Origin: Bdellovibrio bacteriovorus HD100
Lineage (GTDB): Bacteria > Bdellovibrionota > Bdellovibrionia > Bdellovibrionales > Bdellovibrionaceae
Direction: 5' to 3'
DNA length: 64,000 nt
NCBI RefSeq assembly: GCF_000196175.1
Contig: NC_005363.1
Coordinates: 2,542,001-2,606,000, forward strand
Part shown: in pieces, positions 18,017 through 27,432 of the stretch
Numbering within the stretch: position 1 is the first letter of the stretch
Layout of the letters: each line of letters begins with the position of its first letter
Position numbers and translations under genes: made by a program
Notes under the pieces: model-generated
Seen by the model: only the letters and a program-made list of their open reading frames with translations
Told to the model about the DNA's origin: nothing
Databases searched by the model: none

Positions 18017-20662
18017 ATGAAAACAGAAAAGATCAGCATCCTGATAGGCATCACCGTTTCGGCCCTCTTTATGTGGTTCGGCTTCCACTATTTCAAATAC
18101 GTGGACACCCCTGCGATCCAGCGCCCCTACAGTCCATTCTTAGAGGGCATTGAGGTTCTGGACCTGCGCTTTAACGACATCAAATACAAGCTCCGCCCGC
18201 CTTCCCAAAGCCAGGCTCCGGTGGCCCTGATCGCCATTGATGATGCCTCTGTGCGCGAGATCGGCCGCTTCCCGTGGAGCCGTGAAATGGTCGCGGAGAT
18301 GACCGACAACTTATTAAAACTGGGCGCCAAGTCCGTCAGCTTCGATGTGATCTTTGCCGAACCTGAAACGTCCAACCCCCAAGCCGACACGGCCTTTGCC
18401 AAAGTCATCGCCGACAACCCGGACCGTATCGTTCTGGGGACTTTCAGCGAAAACCTGATCGATTTCCAGCCGCACCAGGATCTGTGTGTGGCCGAGGCGT
18501 TCCTGGCCACCGGCGGAGACCAACTGGTTAAAATCAACCCCAGCTTCGCCATCGATGAAGAAACCCATGCGATTGATGACCTGAACTGGGCCCCACTGTT
18601 CACCACCCTGTTTCAAACCATTCAGGAACGCGAGCAAAATGACCTGCTAAAAAGCCTGGGAAAAAAATCCCCCGAAGAACTTTCCACCTTCCAGAAAAAC
18701 AATCTGAAGGCCCGTCAGTCTTTGGCTTTGTTCGAATACTGCAAAACGTGGCTGACCAAACACGATATTTTCCTGTCCCCTGAAAACATCGCTCAGGTTG
18801 AAACCCTGTATCACGATGTGGTGGCGGAAGCGCCTGATCTGAAAAATCTGAAATTCGAGGACCTGCGTTCGCGCATTCGCAAAGCTTATAAAACCCATCC
18901 CATTCCCCAATATGGTGAATGGACCCCGAACACGCTGGAGCTGCAAACACCTGCGAACTACACCTCAAGCTTTATCGCCCAGCTGGATGCCGACGGTTAT
19001 GTCCGCCGTTATCCCCTGTTCTTCCGCTCAGGTCACAAACTGGGCACAAGCTTTATTCCGTCCATGGCTCTGCAAAGCTTCCTTCTGTCCGGCCCCTATC
19101 GCGCCGAACTGAAAATGGCCACCGCCAAAGACGGCGAAAAAAGTCTGGAGCAGTTTAACATCTATGACACCTCCAAAGAACCAGAGATCAAAATCGCAAG
19201 TTACCCGGTGGACGGTTCCGGCCAGTTGCTGATCAACTATTATGGCCGTCAGATGTCACTGCCCTATGTCTCCGCCAAAGAGCTGTTCAACGACGAAACG
19301 ACCGTGAAGGTCACCACCAGCGTGATGAATCAGGAATCCAAACAGCTGGTGATTGAAACCAAAGAATACGACAAAAAAGAATTCTTCAAGGACCGCAGCT
19401 TGATCGTGGGTGCCACGGCGGTGGGCCTGTATGATCTGCGCAACACGCCGCTGGAGGCCAACTATCCAGGGCCTGAGCTTCATCTGACCATGCTGGCGAA
19501 TCTTTTTGACAAACACTTCCTGAAACAGTGGAACCAGGAAGCCCAGTGGCTTCCTGTGGTGTTGTTTGTCGGCGGAACTGCGCTGGCAGTTGCTTGGGCG
19601 CTGCTGGGATCACTGTCATCCCTTCTGGGTTTTGTCATCTTCATCCTTGCCCTGGGGGCATTGGATCTTTGGCTCTTTATCAAGAACAACCTGCTGGTTC
19701 ACTCCTTCCTGATCTATGCCTGTGCTTTTGCGGGCTTTGGTGCGATCCAGGTCTTTAAGTACTTCACCGAGGAAAAGAAGAAGAAGGAACTTAAATCCAC
19801 TTTCTCAAAGTACGTGTCCCCGGCTGTCGTGGATGAGCTTTTAAAAGATGCCGCCAACCTGAAACTGGGAGGCCGCCGAGAGCGCATGACCGCGTTCTTC
19901 TCAGACGTGCGGGGCTTTACGACCATTTCGGAAAAATTGCCGCCCGAAGAGCTGTCCCGTGTTCTGAATCTTTATCTGACACCGATGACAGACATCGTCT
20001 TTAAAAACAGCGGCACTCTGGACAAATACATGGGTGATGCGATCATGGCCTTCTTCGGAGCCCCGGTGAAAGACCCGCATCACGCGGCCCATGCCTGCCG
20101 TTGCGCCCTGGAAAGTCTGGTAAAACTCAAAGAGCTGCAAAAAGAATTCTCGGACAAGGGTCTGCCCCATATCGATATCGGGATTGGCATCAACACCGGG
20201 GAAATGAGCGTGGGGAACATGGGTTCCAACATCGTTCAGAACTACACTGTCATGGGGGATTCCGTGAACCTGGCTTCGCGCCTTGAGGGGATCAACAAAG
20301 AATACGGCACGCGCATTGTGATCAGTGAATTCACTTACAATGACGTCAAAGAGGCCTTCACCGCCCGTGAAATCGACCGCGTGCGCGTCAAAGGAAAGCT
20401 TGAGCCCGTGCGCATCTTTGAACTGGTGTGTGAAGGTGCCGCCAAAGACAAAACCGCAGAGCTGATGGCGTCCTTCCAGATGGGATACGACCTGTACCAT
20501 CAAAAACGCTTTGCCGAAGCCAAAGAAGTTTTTGAAAAAGCCCAAACCAACTGGGGTGCGGAAGAACCCGTCAGTCAGCTTTATATCGAACGCTGCCAGG
20601 AGTATCTGGACTCTCCCCCACCGCCGGACTGGGATGGGGTTTACGTCATGAAAACGAAATAA
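18017..20662 (+). CDS. CHASE2-domain class III adenylate cyclase
   Basis: The 881-residue membrane protein has an N-terminal TM (about 8-26), a large extracytoplasmic CHASE2 sensor (to about 500; PVALIAIDDASVREIGRFPWSR is the CHASE2 hallmark) and a block of about three TM segments (about 510-590). A class III cyclase domain follows at about 615-800. Cyclase residues are present: metal Asp in FFSDVRGFT (about 629) and YMGDAIMAFFG (about 673), adenine-selecting Lys in TLDKYMGD and Asp in VMGDSVNLASR, and transition-state Asn/Arg in the same motif. ATP is therefore the likely substrate and cAMP the product. The tail (about 815-870) looks TPR-like. It sits in a block with FecR and TPR envelope proteins. 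Confidence 0.93.
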   Translation: MKTEKISILIGITVSALFMWFGFHYFKYVDTPAIQRPYSPFLEGIEVLDLRFNDIKYKLRPPSQSQAPVALIAIDDASVREIGRFPWSREMVAEMTDNLLKLGAKSVSFDVIFAEPETSNPQADTAFAKVIADNPDRIVLGTFSENLIDFQPHQDLCVAEAFLATGGDQLVKINPSFAIDEETHAIDDLNWAPLFTTLFQTIQEREQNDLLKSLGKKSPEELSTFQKNNLKARQSLALFEYCKTWLTKHDIFLSPENIAQVETLYHDVVAEAPDLKNLKFEDLRSRIRKAYKTHPIPQYGEWTPNTLELQTPANYTSSFIAQLDADGYVRRYPLFFRSGHKLGTSFIPSMALQSFLLSGPYRAELKMATAKDGEKSLEQFNIYDTSKEPEIKIASYPVDGSGQLLINYYGRQMSLPYVSAKELFNDETTVKVTTSVMNQESKQLVIETKEYDKKEFFKDRSLIVGATAVGLYDLRNTPLEANYPGPELHLTMLANLFDKHFLKQWNQEAQWLPVVLFVGGTALAVAWALLGSLSSLLGFVIFILALGALDLWLFIKNNLLVHSFLIYACAFAGFGAIQVFKYFTEEKKKKELKSTFSKYVSPAVVDELLKDAANLKLGGRRERMTAFFSDVRGFTTISEKLPPEELSRVLNLYLTPMTDIVFKNSGTLDKYMGDAIMAFFGAPVKDPHHAAHACRCALESLVKLKELQKEFSDKGLPHIDIGIGINTGEMSVGNMGSNIVQNYTVMGDSVNLASRLEGINKEYGTRIVISEFTYNDVKEAFTAREIDRVRVKGKLEPVRIFELVCEGAAKDKTAELMASFQMGYDLYHQKRFAEAKEVFEKAQTNWGAEEPVSQLYIERCQEYLDSPPPPDWDGVYVMKTK

Positions 20663-20690
20663 AAAAAGCCACCCGTAAGGTGGCTTTTTC
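20663..20690. terminator. Bidirectional terminator between cyclase and TPR genes
   Basis: AAAAAGCCACC (20663-20673) and GGTGGCTTTTT (20679-20689) form an 11-bp stem around a CGTAA loop. It has A/T runs on both sides, so it works for both convergent genes. Confidence 0.9.
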
Positions 20691-20694
20691 AATT

Positions 20695-22701
20695 CTACTT
20701 ACCCAGGATGCTGTGGGTGAAGGTGAACAAGCTTGTCACTACAAACTTGTTATAGTCGTAAGAGTCCTCATCCGAGTCCCCCGCGTTGTATTGCAGGCTT
20801 AAGAGCATATTCACATTGCGCTTGAGATCCTTGTTGAAGGCCGCCGTCACAATGGGATTGGTATCAATCCTCGGGCTGGTGGCTTCGTCATAGTTCTGGC
20901 TGGAATATTCGCCACGCAGACTGCCATTGAACTTCCACCACGCCGGGAAGGCATAAGTCAGGCCCAGGGCCGACCGTTTATAACGATAGTTGCGCCCTTC
21001 CGCCTGATTGATCAGATAGGAAGCATCCAAGGTCAGGGACTTTTCACCCTTCAGATCCAGAATCCACGTCGGCAACAGCGTGAACCCGTAGCGTAGCGCT
21101 GTCTGGTCATCATCCCCTACGGACGTTGCCAGCAGCGAACGTTCGTGGGACACATCCAACCGGCCCGCCATCAAAAAATCACTTTGAATCGGCGCTGACA
21201 AAGTCGTGTTCACACCCAAAGAACTGATGGCTTCTTTGCGCGTTCCTCCGGTGGGGCTCATAAAGATGCTCTTATAGGTGGGCACCAGCTCCCAGTTCAA
21301 CGAGCGTTTGGCGTATTCAAACTCTTTATGGAAGGGAAGACTCAGGTCAAACTGCAAAGGATCGGCCGTCTGCAAAGTGGCGTTGTCTTTAAAGCTTGTG
21401 TCGGTGCTGTAGTAATCAGACACCCCGATCTGAGTTCCAAAGTCCGAAGTCGGTGTCCGGTTCCAAATCGCCAACGCACTGGCGCCAAAGTTCAGACGAT
21501 AGGCTTTTACGTCCGTACTGACGTTATTTTCCGCGACGTTTAAAACGTTGCCATCATAGATAGCGCCGATGAATCCGGTGAAACGATACTTCTCTTTTTT
21601 GCTTTCATAGAAGGACTGCAGCTTGTCGATCTGGGCCAGCAGGTCTTCGGCGGCACGGTCCATCTGGGGGTCCTGGGAATTGTCCAGGACATACTCCATG
21701 CTGGTGCGGGCTTCCGGGAACTTTTGCTGCTGCATTTCGATATTGCCGGCAAAGAAGGACGCTGTCGGACTCAAAACCGGATCATTTTCAGAGCGGATAT
21801 CAATCAGCTTTTTACGGGCCTTGTCGTAGTCCTTCAGTTTCAAAAGATTCAGGGCCACATAATAGTCTTTTTCCAAAGAAAGCTCCATCGGCACATCGGC
21901 CATGGACAGCGTCGCCAGGGATTTGTTGTGATTTCCAACTTTATAAAGACTCACCCCATAGCGGTAATAGTAGGAATCTGATTCAGGATCCAGATCCACC
22001 GCGGCGGCGTACTTCTTTTCTGCCTCGACAAAGTTTTTCTGGGTATAGAGCTTGTCAGCTTCGTTGACCAGGGCCGTGGCTTCTTCTTTTTTACGTTTTT
22101 TCTCAGCAGCACTCAGGACAGCCTGCTGCTCCAGCAGCGCCGCTCTTTGTTTCGCCTGCTCTTCTTCCAGCATCAGCTGGGTTTTTTCCTGAACACGCTT
22201 TTGCTCGCGATCCTGCTTTTCAAGTCTGCGGATGGTTTGCGGCGACATCACTTTTGCTGTGGCCGTGGGCGCTGGTTTTGCCCCCAGATTCTTAGCCGTC
22301 GTCTTTTCATTTTCTGCCACGAACTTTGCCAGCTCATCGGCGGATTTAAACAGCACGATGCGCTGAACGGCTCCCCCCGGAACGGCATACGCATAATACG
22401 GAGCTTTCCCCGGTGCTGCGAACTCCAGGACCCGAGGACGATTGTCCCCGATAAAGAACTGAATGATAAAGAAGCCCGTCAGGGGCCCACCGGCCCCACC
22501 GCGGCGATTCAGCATCACCTGCGCCATCTTGCCGGATTCCGCATCCCGCACGCGCAGAGGCCGGGCGTCTGCCCCGCCCTCGCCGTCCTGCAGTTCAATT
22601 TCCAAAGATTGTGTCTGAGAGATTCGTGCATCCAAAGCATAAGCTGAATTCACGATCAAAGTGCCTGCTAATCCCAAAGCTGCCAGTTTCATACGCTGCA
22701 T
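20695..22701 (-). CDS. Exported TPR protein with probable C-terminal outer-membrane barrel
   Basis: The 668-residue protein has a signal peptide (MQRMKLAALGLAGTLIV, then AYA). A Lys/Glu/Gln-rich coiled-coil stretch lies at about 150-205, followed by tetratricopeptide repeats at about 210-370 (ALVNEADKLYTQKNFVEAEKKY, then DSYYYRYGVSLYKVGNHNKSL). From about 375 to the end, alternating aromatic strands (FTGFIGAIYDGNV to SLFTFTHSILG) suggest a beta-barrel of the DUF560/outer-membrane kind. It is probably an envelope protein; the barrel is inferred from strand pattern only. It follows the FecR gene by 21 bases, so both are one operon, opposite and convergent to the CHASE2 cyclase. Confidence 0.8.
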   Translation of the reverse strand: MQRMKLAALGLAGTLIVNSAYALDARISQTQSLEIELQDGEGGADARPLRVRDAESGKMAQVMLNRRGGAGGPLTGFFIIQFFIGDNRPRVLEFAAPGKAPYYAYAVPGGAVQRIVLFKSADELAKFVAENEKTTAKNLGAKPAPTATAKVMSPQTIRRLEKQDREQKRVQEKTQLMLEEEQAKQRAALLEQQAVLSAAEKKRKKEEATALVNEADKLYTQKNFVEAEKKYAAAVDLDPESDSYYYRYGVSLYKVGNHNKSLATLSMADVPMELSLEKDYYVALNLLKLKDYDKARKKLIDIRSENDPVLSPTASFFAGNIEMQQQKFPEARTSMEYVLDNSQDPQMDRAAEDLLAQIDKLQSFYESKKEKYRFTGFIGAIYDGNVLNVAENNVSTDVKAYRLNFGASALAIWNRTPTSDFGTQIGVSDYYSTDTSFKDNATLQTADPLQFDLSLPFHKEFEYAKRSLNWELVPTYKSIFMSPTGGTRKEAISSLGVNTTLSAPIQSDFLMAGRLDVSHERSLLATSVGDDDQTALRYGFTLLPTWILDLKGEKSLTLDASYLINQAEGRNYRYKRSALGLTYAFPAWWKFNGSLRGEYSSQNYDEATSPRIDTNPIVTAAFNKDLKRNVNMLLSLQYNAGDSDEDSYDYNKFVVTSLFTFTHSILGK

Positions 22702-22722
22702 TCTCGATGGTTGAGGTGAATA

Positions 22723-23640
22723 TTAACGCGGACGTGGTGTGATGATGACTTTGGTTTTTCCGTTAAGAGTCCGAGTGACATCCTTCAACGTGTCCTGAGT
22801 CGGCGCTTTCACCACTGTTGGAGGCGCCAGCACCGGGGCCGCGATCGGCTTGATTTCCTGAGCCATGCCCAGATCCATGTCCTGGCTGTCAATCATCGAA
22901 GTGGGTGCCGCAGGCTTGTCAGTGCCCGCCAGCGGAGCTTCCGACGCCACATCACGGGTGTTTGTTCCCGCCTCAACGGTTGCGGTTTCCACAGGGGCCG
23001 TCACCGCTGACGCCACTGAATCGCCATCAATTTGTTTTATTTCCTCTTTCGGCAAAGCCTTCGGAGTTTCTGGTGCTGCATTTGGTGCCGCCGTGGTCAT
23101 CTCGCCCTTTTTAACCATCACGGGATTTCCGACCATTTTACCTTGCGCATTCACTGCCGCCAAAGACACGGCTCCTTTAAAGGTCACAATCGAAGTCATC
23201 TGGGTCTTTACATCAAACCCGGCCTGGAACTGAGTTCCCCGCACACCCGCAACCGCGGTTGGCGTCTTGATCTGGAATTTGCTTTTTTCGCCGTCATAGG
23301 TTTGTTCAACGTTGCTGCGAATCTTACCGCCAGAAAGTTTGATCTCGACGTTCTTTTTGCCGGTGGCAGCGTCATTCTGATATTGAGTGATTTCAATCGT
23401 CGTGTCCGGGCTGAGATTCAGAACGTTGCGGTCCGACATCACGATCTTGGCGCGGGAATCAGCGGCCGTCACGACCTTGTCGCCCTCATATACTTTGGCA
23501 CCGACTTTGGCTGGAGCGGTTTTTCCTTCTGTGTGAATCTGCACTCCGCCTTTCACAACCATAAAGACACCATACATTTTGTCAGCGGCATGAACCTGAA
23601 CACACAATAAAAAACAAACAAAGCCAACGACTTTTGCCAT
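22723..23640 (-). CDS. Exported FecR-domain protein
   Basis: After a signal peptide ending in HAA (about residue 19), residues about 28-155 are a FecR domain. It starts with VVKGGVQIH, then KVYEGDKVVTAADSRAKIVM, NLSPDTTIEI and TPTAVAGVRGTQF, the last being the classic 'P.a..gVRGT.f' motif. The remainder (about 175-305) is Pro/Ala/Thr-rich and low in complexity, like a periplasmic linker. Outside iron uptake, such FecR proteins often occur with TPR proteins and CHASE2 cyclases, as here, and are thought to work in envelope sensing or assembly. No sigma-19-type factor is nearby, so ferric-citrate signalling is unlikely. It is the first gene of a two-gene operon. Confidence 0.88.
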   Translation of the reverse strand: MAKVVGFVCFLLCVQVHAADKMYGVFMVVKGGVQIHTEGKTAPAKVGAKVYEGDKVVTAADSRAKIVMSDRNVLNLSPDTTIEITQYQNDAATGKKNVEIKLSGGKIRSNVEQTYDGEKSKFQIKTPTAVAGVRGTQFQAGFDVKTQMTSIVTFKGAVSLAAVNAQGKMVGNPVMVKKGEMTTAAPNAAPETPKALPKEEIKQIDGDSVASAVTAPVETATVEAGTNTRDVASEAPLAGTDKPAAPTSMIDSQDMDLGMAQEIKPIAAPVLAPPTVVKAPTQDTLKDVTRTLNGKTKVIITPRPR

Positions 23641-23891
23641 TTACGCCATCCTCTAATTATTAAGTACCTCTATAGTTTAGATGAGAAATTCTTGGATTAG
23701 AAAAACACTTTGTCACCCGTCTCGGTTTTAGACTGAGGTCTCAGGAATATCACTGGACAATAGGCGTGTTCTGCAAGGTTCCTTTCTGCAATGAAATTTC
23801 CCAGACCCAAACAGAGACTGTGTGCGACGCCTTGAAACGGGACGTGATTTTCAGTATTTAGAGGACCTGACAAAAAGCCGACAAGGTCAGT

Positions 23892-26567
23892 ATGAAAAAG
23901 AATCATGTTATTGTGATCATGGCCCTTTGGGGACTTACGGGATGCGATCGTCTTTCATTGGATGAATCTTCCAAGGTGAAAATCACCTTCCCTTCCACTC
24001 AGACTCTTTCTTCCAAAGTCGAAGCCATGACCACCAGTGGTGACAGCCGCCCGGTACCCACGGGATTTTCCGGAGACCGCCCGATCAACTGCTACATCAT
24101 TGGCGCCAGTGGTCCTGAAGAAAGCATGCGCAGAAATGTCTGCACCCGCGATGACGGCACCATGACACCCAAACACATCGGTGAATGGGTGGGCGGCGTT
24201 CCAGCCGGTGGTTCCATCACCATGGACGTGACCTCAGGGAAAGACCGCGTGATCACCGTTGTGGGCTTTTATGCGCCCGAAGGCACCTGCAAAGACTTTA
24301 AAAGCACTTCCGGCCCCAGCGATCTGATGTCGAAGCCCTATATTCTGGGCGAAGTCGGCAAACTGCAACTGTATGCCGGCGAAGAAAAGAAAGTCGACAT
24401 CGACATCACTTACGACCCGGAAAAATGGTTTGATTCCTGTGACGGTCCGGACTTCCCGGATGATGGCCCGCATGACGGCCCCGGGGGCAATGTCATTCCC
24501 ACAAAACTTGCCATACACAAGGACTACTTCCCGGCGAACACTCTGACCGCCAATACCTGCAGCAGCTTCGGTGTTTCTTTGCGTGACAATGAAAACCGCG
24601 AAGGCTCTTTGGCGTCAGAAACCGTGTTCTCAGTGGCGGCCAACGGCACTCCCCTTGAAATTTACAACTCTTACGATGAATGCTCTCAGAACATCGGCGG
24701 CTATTCCACGGCGGTCATCCCGATGGGGGCTCGGTACCAAGATGTGATCGTCAAAGGTCCGTCATCGCCGGGCGCTTTGACAATCTCCACCACGATTTTA
24801 TCATCCTCTGCCGTGCTGGCAAACCCGACGGCAAACTTCCAGAATATCAGCTCAGGAGACAAAGGCTTTGAACTTGAGGGGGCCCGCTCCATTCTGCCGG
24901 ATTTGTGTTATCCGTATAACATCAGCCGTCGCTACGTGACCGGCTCCTATGACTACGGCACATCTTCGGCACCAATCACACTGGCACCCTCCAGTGGCTT
25001 CACTGTTTACAGTGACTCCACCTGCTCGACTCCGACAAACAGCGCCACGATTGCTCCTTACGCCAAGTCCGTCAATGTCTGGGTCAAAATGACCGGCGCC
25101 CAGGGGCAGAACACTCTGACTCTGTCTGGTTCGGGCTATCTCAGTCTGACTCAATCCGTGTATCGCGGCAGCGGCACCAACGCCCCTTGGGGGTTTGAAG
25201 TCCGCGGTCATCGTGATGGCCCGACTCGGGGGCAGTGTTATAACTCCGCTTATGAAGCGATCCTGGTGAATCAGTATCACACCGCCGTGCTGGCACCTGC
25301 TGCCATGGAAGTGAATCTGGGGCCGGTGAACACAGAGTTCTTTGCAGATAGTGGATGTATGACTCCGACCAGCTCCACTGTTTCTCTGCCTGCGGGTCAA
25401 TACTCGCTGCCGTTCTATATCAAAACCCATGTCTCTATGATGGTTCCATTATCCGCCACGTCCCCGGGACTGAGCCTGGGCCTCTATGATGTCAATGTGC
25501 GAGGTCCTCTGGGCATGGGGGCGAACAACATCCATGTTTCCAACTACAACGGTGTTTGCGCCAAAAGCCCTTACGGCACCTACTGCTGGGGGAATGACAA
25601 TGGCTCGCGCATTTTGAATGGCGCCTCTTCCATGCCCCAATACGTCAGCCCTGCTGGCGTCGACTGGGACTACATCAAGATGGGCTCTAATTTCGCCTGC
25701 GGCATGACTTTGTCCGGCGAGATCAAATGCTGGGGCCAGGGCACCCAAGGGCAATTGGGGAATGGCTCTACTGCGGCGGTCACCACTCCGACGGCGATTT
25801 CCGGCGGCGACTATTACATGCAACTTTCTGTCGGCCCCAGCCATGCCTGCGGCATCACCATGTCCAATGTGTTGAAATGCTGGGGCGCCAACAGCGCCAG
25901 CCAACTGGGGGATGGAACCACGACCACCCGCCTCAGCCCTGTGATCATTGATTCGGGCACTTCCTACAAATTCGTCTCGACCGGAGGCACCCACACTTGC
26001 GGTATCACGATGGCCGATGACTTAAAATGCTGGGGCAACAATCTGGGTGGCAAACTTGGCAATGGCACAACCACCAACTCGATGACGCCGATCCTGATTG
26101 ATTCTTCGATCAAGTACATGACGATTTCAGCAGGAACTGTCAGCACCTGCGGTATCACCCTGCCGGGATCTCTGAAGTGCTGGGGAGAAAACAGTTTTGG
26201 CAACGTCGGCAACGGCACCAGTGGCGGCAATGTCCTGAATCCTGTGGAAATCGATACCGGCGTCAATTACACGTCCGTTTCCGTGGGTGAACAAATGGCC
26301 TGCGGCATCGGTGATGGCCAGGTGAAGTGCTGGGGTTTGAACTCTTATGGCCGTTTGGGCCTGGGCGGAGCTGCGGGTGATCAGAATACGCCCGTGCCTG
26401 TTTCGATGCTGAGTGCCTGGGGCGCCCCGATGCAAGTTTCCACGGGCTCGGGCACCACGTGCGCCACGACCTCCAACCGTGTGGTGTGCTGGGGCGAGGG
26501 TATGGAAGGCGAATTGGGTATAAACACCCCGACGAACGCAACATCCCCGATGGAGCTGATCTATTAG
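23892..26567 (+). CDS. Large lipoprotein with Ig-like modules and a C-terminal RCC1-type propeller
   Basis: The 891-residue lipoprotein has a lipobox LTGC (Cys about residue 19) followed by DRLSLDESSKVKITFP, which resembles the start of the lipoprotein at 15164. A Asp/Pro/Gly-rich linker (DFPDDGPHDGPGG, about 195) leads into two or three cysteine-paired beta modules with 'VYSDSTCSTPT' and 'FFADSGCMTPT ... LPAGQYSLPFYIK'. From about 555 to the end there are seven RCC1-like repeats of about 50 residues, each with a C...CWG core and GxLGNGT. Seven repeats would close a seven-bladed propeller. The job is unknown; surface exposure and protein or glycan binding are plausible inferences. Confidence 0.85.
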   Translation: MKKNHVIVIMALWGLTGCDRLSLDESSKVKITFPSTQTLSSKVEAMTTSGDSRPVPTGFSGDRPINCYIIGASGPEESMRRNVCTRDDGTMTPKHIGEWVGGVPAGGSITMDVTSGKDRVITVVGFYAPEGTCKDFKSTSGPSDLMSKPYILGEVGKLQLYAGEEKKVDIDITYDPEKWFDSCDGPDFPDDGPHDGPGGNVIPTKLAIHKDYFPANTLTANTCSSFGVSLRDNENREGSLASETVFSVAANGTPLEIYNSYDECSQNIGGYSTAVIPMGARYQDVIVKGPSSPGALTISTTILSSSAVLANPTANFQNISSGDKGFELEGARSILPDLCYPYNISRRYVTGSYDYGTSSAPITLAPSSGFTVYSDSTCSTPTNSATIAPYAKSVNVWVKMTGAQGQNTLTLSGSGYLSLTQSVYRGSGTNAPWGFEVRGHRDGPTRGQCYNSAYEAILVNQYHTAVLAPAAMEVNLGPVNTEFFADSGCMTPTSSTVSLPAGQYSLPFYIKTHVSMMVPLSATSPGLSLGLYDVNVRGPLGMGANNIHVSNYNGVCAKSPYGTYCWGNDNGSRILNGASSMPQYVSPAGVDWDYIKMGSNFACGMTLSGEIKCWGQGTQGQLGNGSTAAVTTPTAISGGDYYMQLSVGPSHACGITMSNVLKCWGANSASQLGDGTTTTRLSPVIIDSGTSYKFVSTGGTHTCGITMADDLKCWGNNLGGKLGNGTTTNSMTPILIDSSIKYMTISAGTVSTCGITLPGSLKCWGENSFGNVGNGTSGGNVLNPVEIDTGVNYTSVSVGEQMACGIGDGQVKCWGLNSYGRLGLGGAAGDQNTPVPVSMLSAWGAPMQVSTGSGTTCATTSNRVVCWGEGMEGELGINTPTNATSPMELIY
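25540..26564 (+). repeat. Seven tandem RCC1-like coding repeats
   Basis: About 150-base units, each encoding a Cys, about 10 residues, then CWG, followed by a G-x-LG-x-GT element. They lie end to end in the C-terminal third of the lipoprotein gene. The units are diverged in DNA sequence, so they are an old duplication rather than a recent unstable repeat. The first and last units are the most degenerate. Confidence 0.8.
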
Positions 26568-26588
26568 GATTGGCGGCGGCGCGGTCCC

Positions 26589-26607
26589 CTGTCCATCAAC
26601 TGGACAG
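26589..26607. other. Perfect hairpin after the RCC1 lipoprotein gene
   Basis: CTGTCCA (26589-26595) and TGGACAG (26601-26607) form a 7-bp stem with a 5-base loop, 22 bases after the stop. No T-run follows, so it may be a weak terminator or an mRNA 3'-end stabiliser. Confidence 0.4.
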
Positions 26608-26635
26608 TCAGGCATTTACTTCATCCCCTGCTTCC

Positions 26636-26672
26636 GGCAGTTGAAATCCTTCCTGTAAATAAGGAAACTGCC
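26636..26672 (+). promoter_or_regulatory. Two-part stem-loop in the udk leader
   Basis: GGCAGTT (26636-26642) pairs with AACTGCC (26666-26672). Inside it, TCCTT (26647-26651) pairs with AAGGA (26661-26665), leaving a four-base bulge. It ends just before the AGGGGA ribosome-binding site of the uridine kinase gene, so it could affect translation. The pairing is seen; the role is a guess. Confidence 0.35.
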
Positions 26673-26692
26673 CCGATCACAGGGGATGATTT

Positions 26693-27313
26693 ATGCAAAG
26701 ACCTCACATCATCGGTGTTGCTGGTGGCAGTGGCTCCGGCAAAACACACTTCGCCAAAGAGCTGCAACAACTGCTGGGCGAAGACAACTGCTCCATCATC
26801 TACCAGGACAACTACTACATCGACCAATCCGCAAAATTTGACGGCGATGGCGGTTCGGTGAACTTTGATCATCCCTCCAGTCTTGATTTCACTTTGCTCG
26901 CACAGGGCTTGCGTGCCCTGAAGTCCGGCCAAAGCCTGAACATCCCGATTTATGATTTTGTCACTCATTCCCGCAAAAAAGAGACCCTTCCAGGCGAACC
27001 CAAAAAAGTCATTATCATCGACGGAATCCTGATCCTACACTCTGAAGAAGTCCGCCAGGAACTGGATGAGGCCATCTTCTTTGACACCCCCGAATCCCTG
27101 CGCTTTGAGCGCCGTCTGAAACGTGATGTTCACGAACGCGGCAGAACGCCAGAGGGAGTGCGCAAGCAGTTTGAACTGCAAGTGCGCCCCATGCACAATC
27201 AGTTTGTCGAGCCCTCCAAAGACCACGCTCACACCATCATCAAGGATCTGGGCGACTACAGCCAGGCCCTGAAACAGTATCAGCAGAAACTTTCAAAAGC
27301 CTTCCTGCAGTAA
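26693..27313 (+). CDS. udk: Uridine kinase
   Basis: This 206-residue P-loop kinase phosphorylates uridine and cytidine to their 5'-monophosphates in pyrimidine salvage. Walker A is GVAGGSGSGKT (residues about 8-18). The nucleoside-binding region YQDNYYID and NFDHPSSLDF follows, then IPIYDFVTHSR and the IIIDGILIL strand with its acidic end. RRLKRDVHERGRTPEGV forms the lid. Length and order match bacterial Udk. An AGGGGATG ribosome-binding site precedes the ATG. It stands alone between two hairpins, so it is probably monocistronic. Confidence 0.95.
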   Translation: MQRPHIIGVAGGSGSGKTHFAKELQQLLGEDNCSIIYQDNYYIDQSAKFDGDGGSVNFDHPSSLDFTLLAQGLRALKSGQSLNIPIYDFVTHSRKKETLPGEPKKVIIIDGILILHSEEVRQELDEAIFFDTPESLRFERRLKRDVHERGRTPEGVRKQFELQVRPMHNQFVEPSKDHAHTIIKDLGDYSQALKQYQQKLSKAFLQ

Positions 27314-27330
27314 AGGCCACCTGAGAACTG

Positions 27331-27359
27331 ACAGACACAGGACTTTGTCCGGTGACTGT
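27331..27359. terminator. Long imperfect hairpin after udk
   Basis: Arms 27331-27343 and 27347-27359 pair over 13 positions with two mismatches around a TTT loop. They lie 18 bases after the udk stop. The T-run expected of a rho-independent terminator is missing, so the efficiency is doubtful. Confidence 0.5.
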
Positions 27360-27432
27360 TGGCAGGGTCTTGCACTCACCGATTCCCAAACCCTGAAGTC
27401 CACCCCTAATCTGAAGACAGGGGGCAGTTCGG

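Noticed and set aside
15128-23884. GCCGATAA (15128-15135) and GCCGACAA (23877-23884) before the two paralogous lipoprotein genes, like a sigma-28 -10 element.
   Set aside because: The matching -35 is poor at both, and at the second site it would put the transcript start on the ATG itself.
25540-26564. Regular repeats that could be read as a CRISPR-like array.
   Set aside because: They are diverged coding units of about 150 bases with a protein pattern, not short identical repeats with unique spacers.
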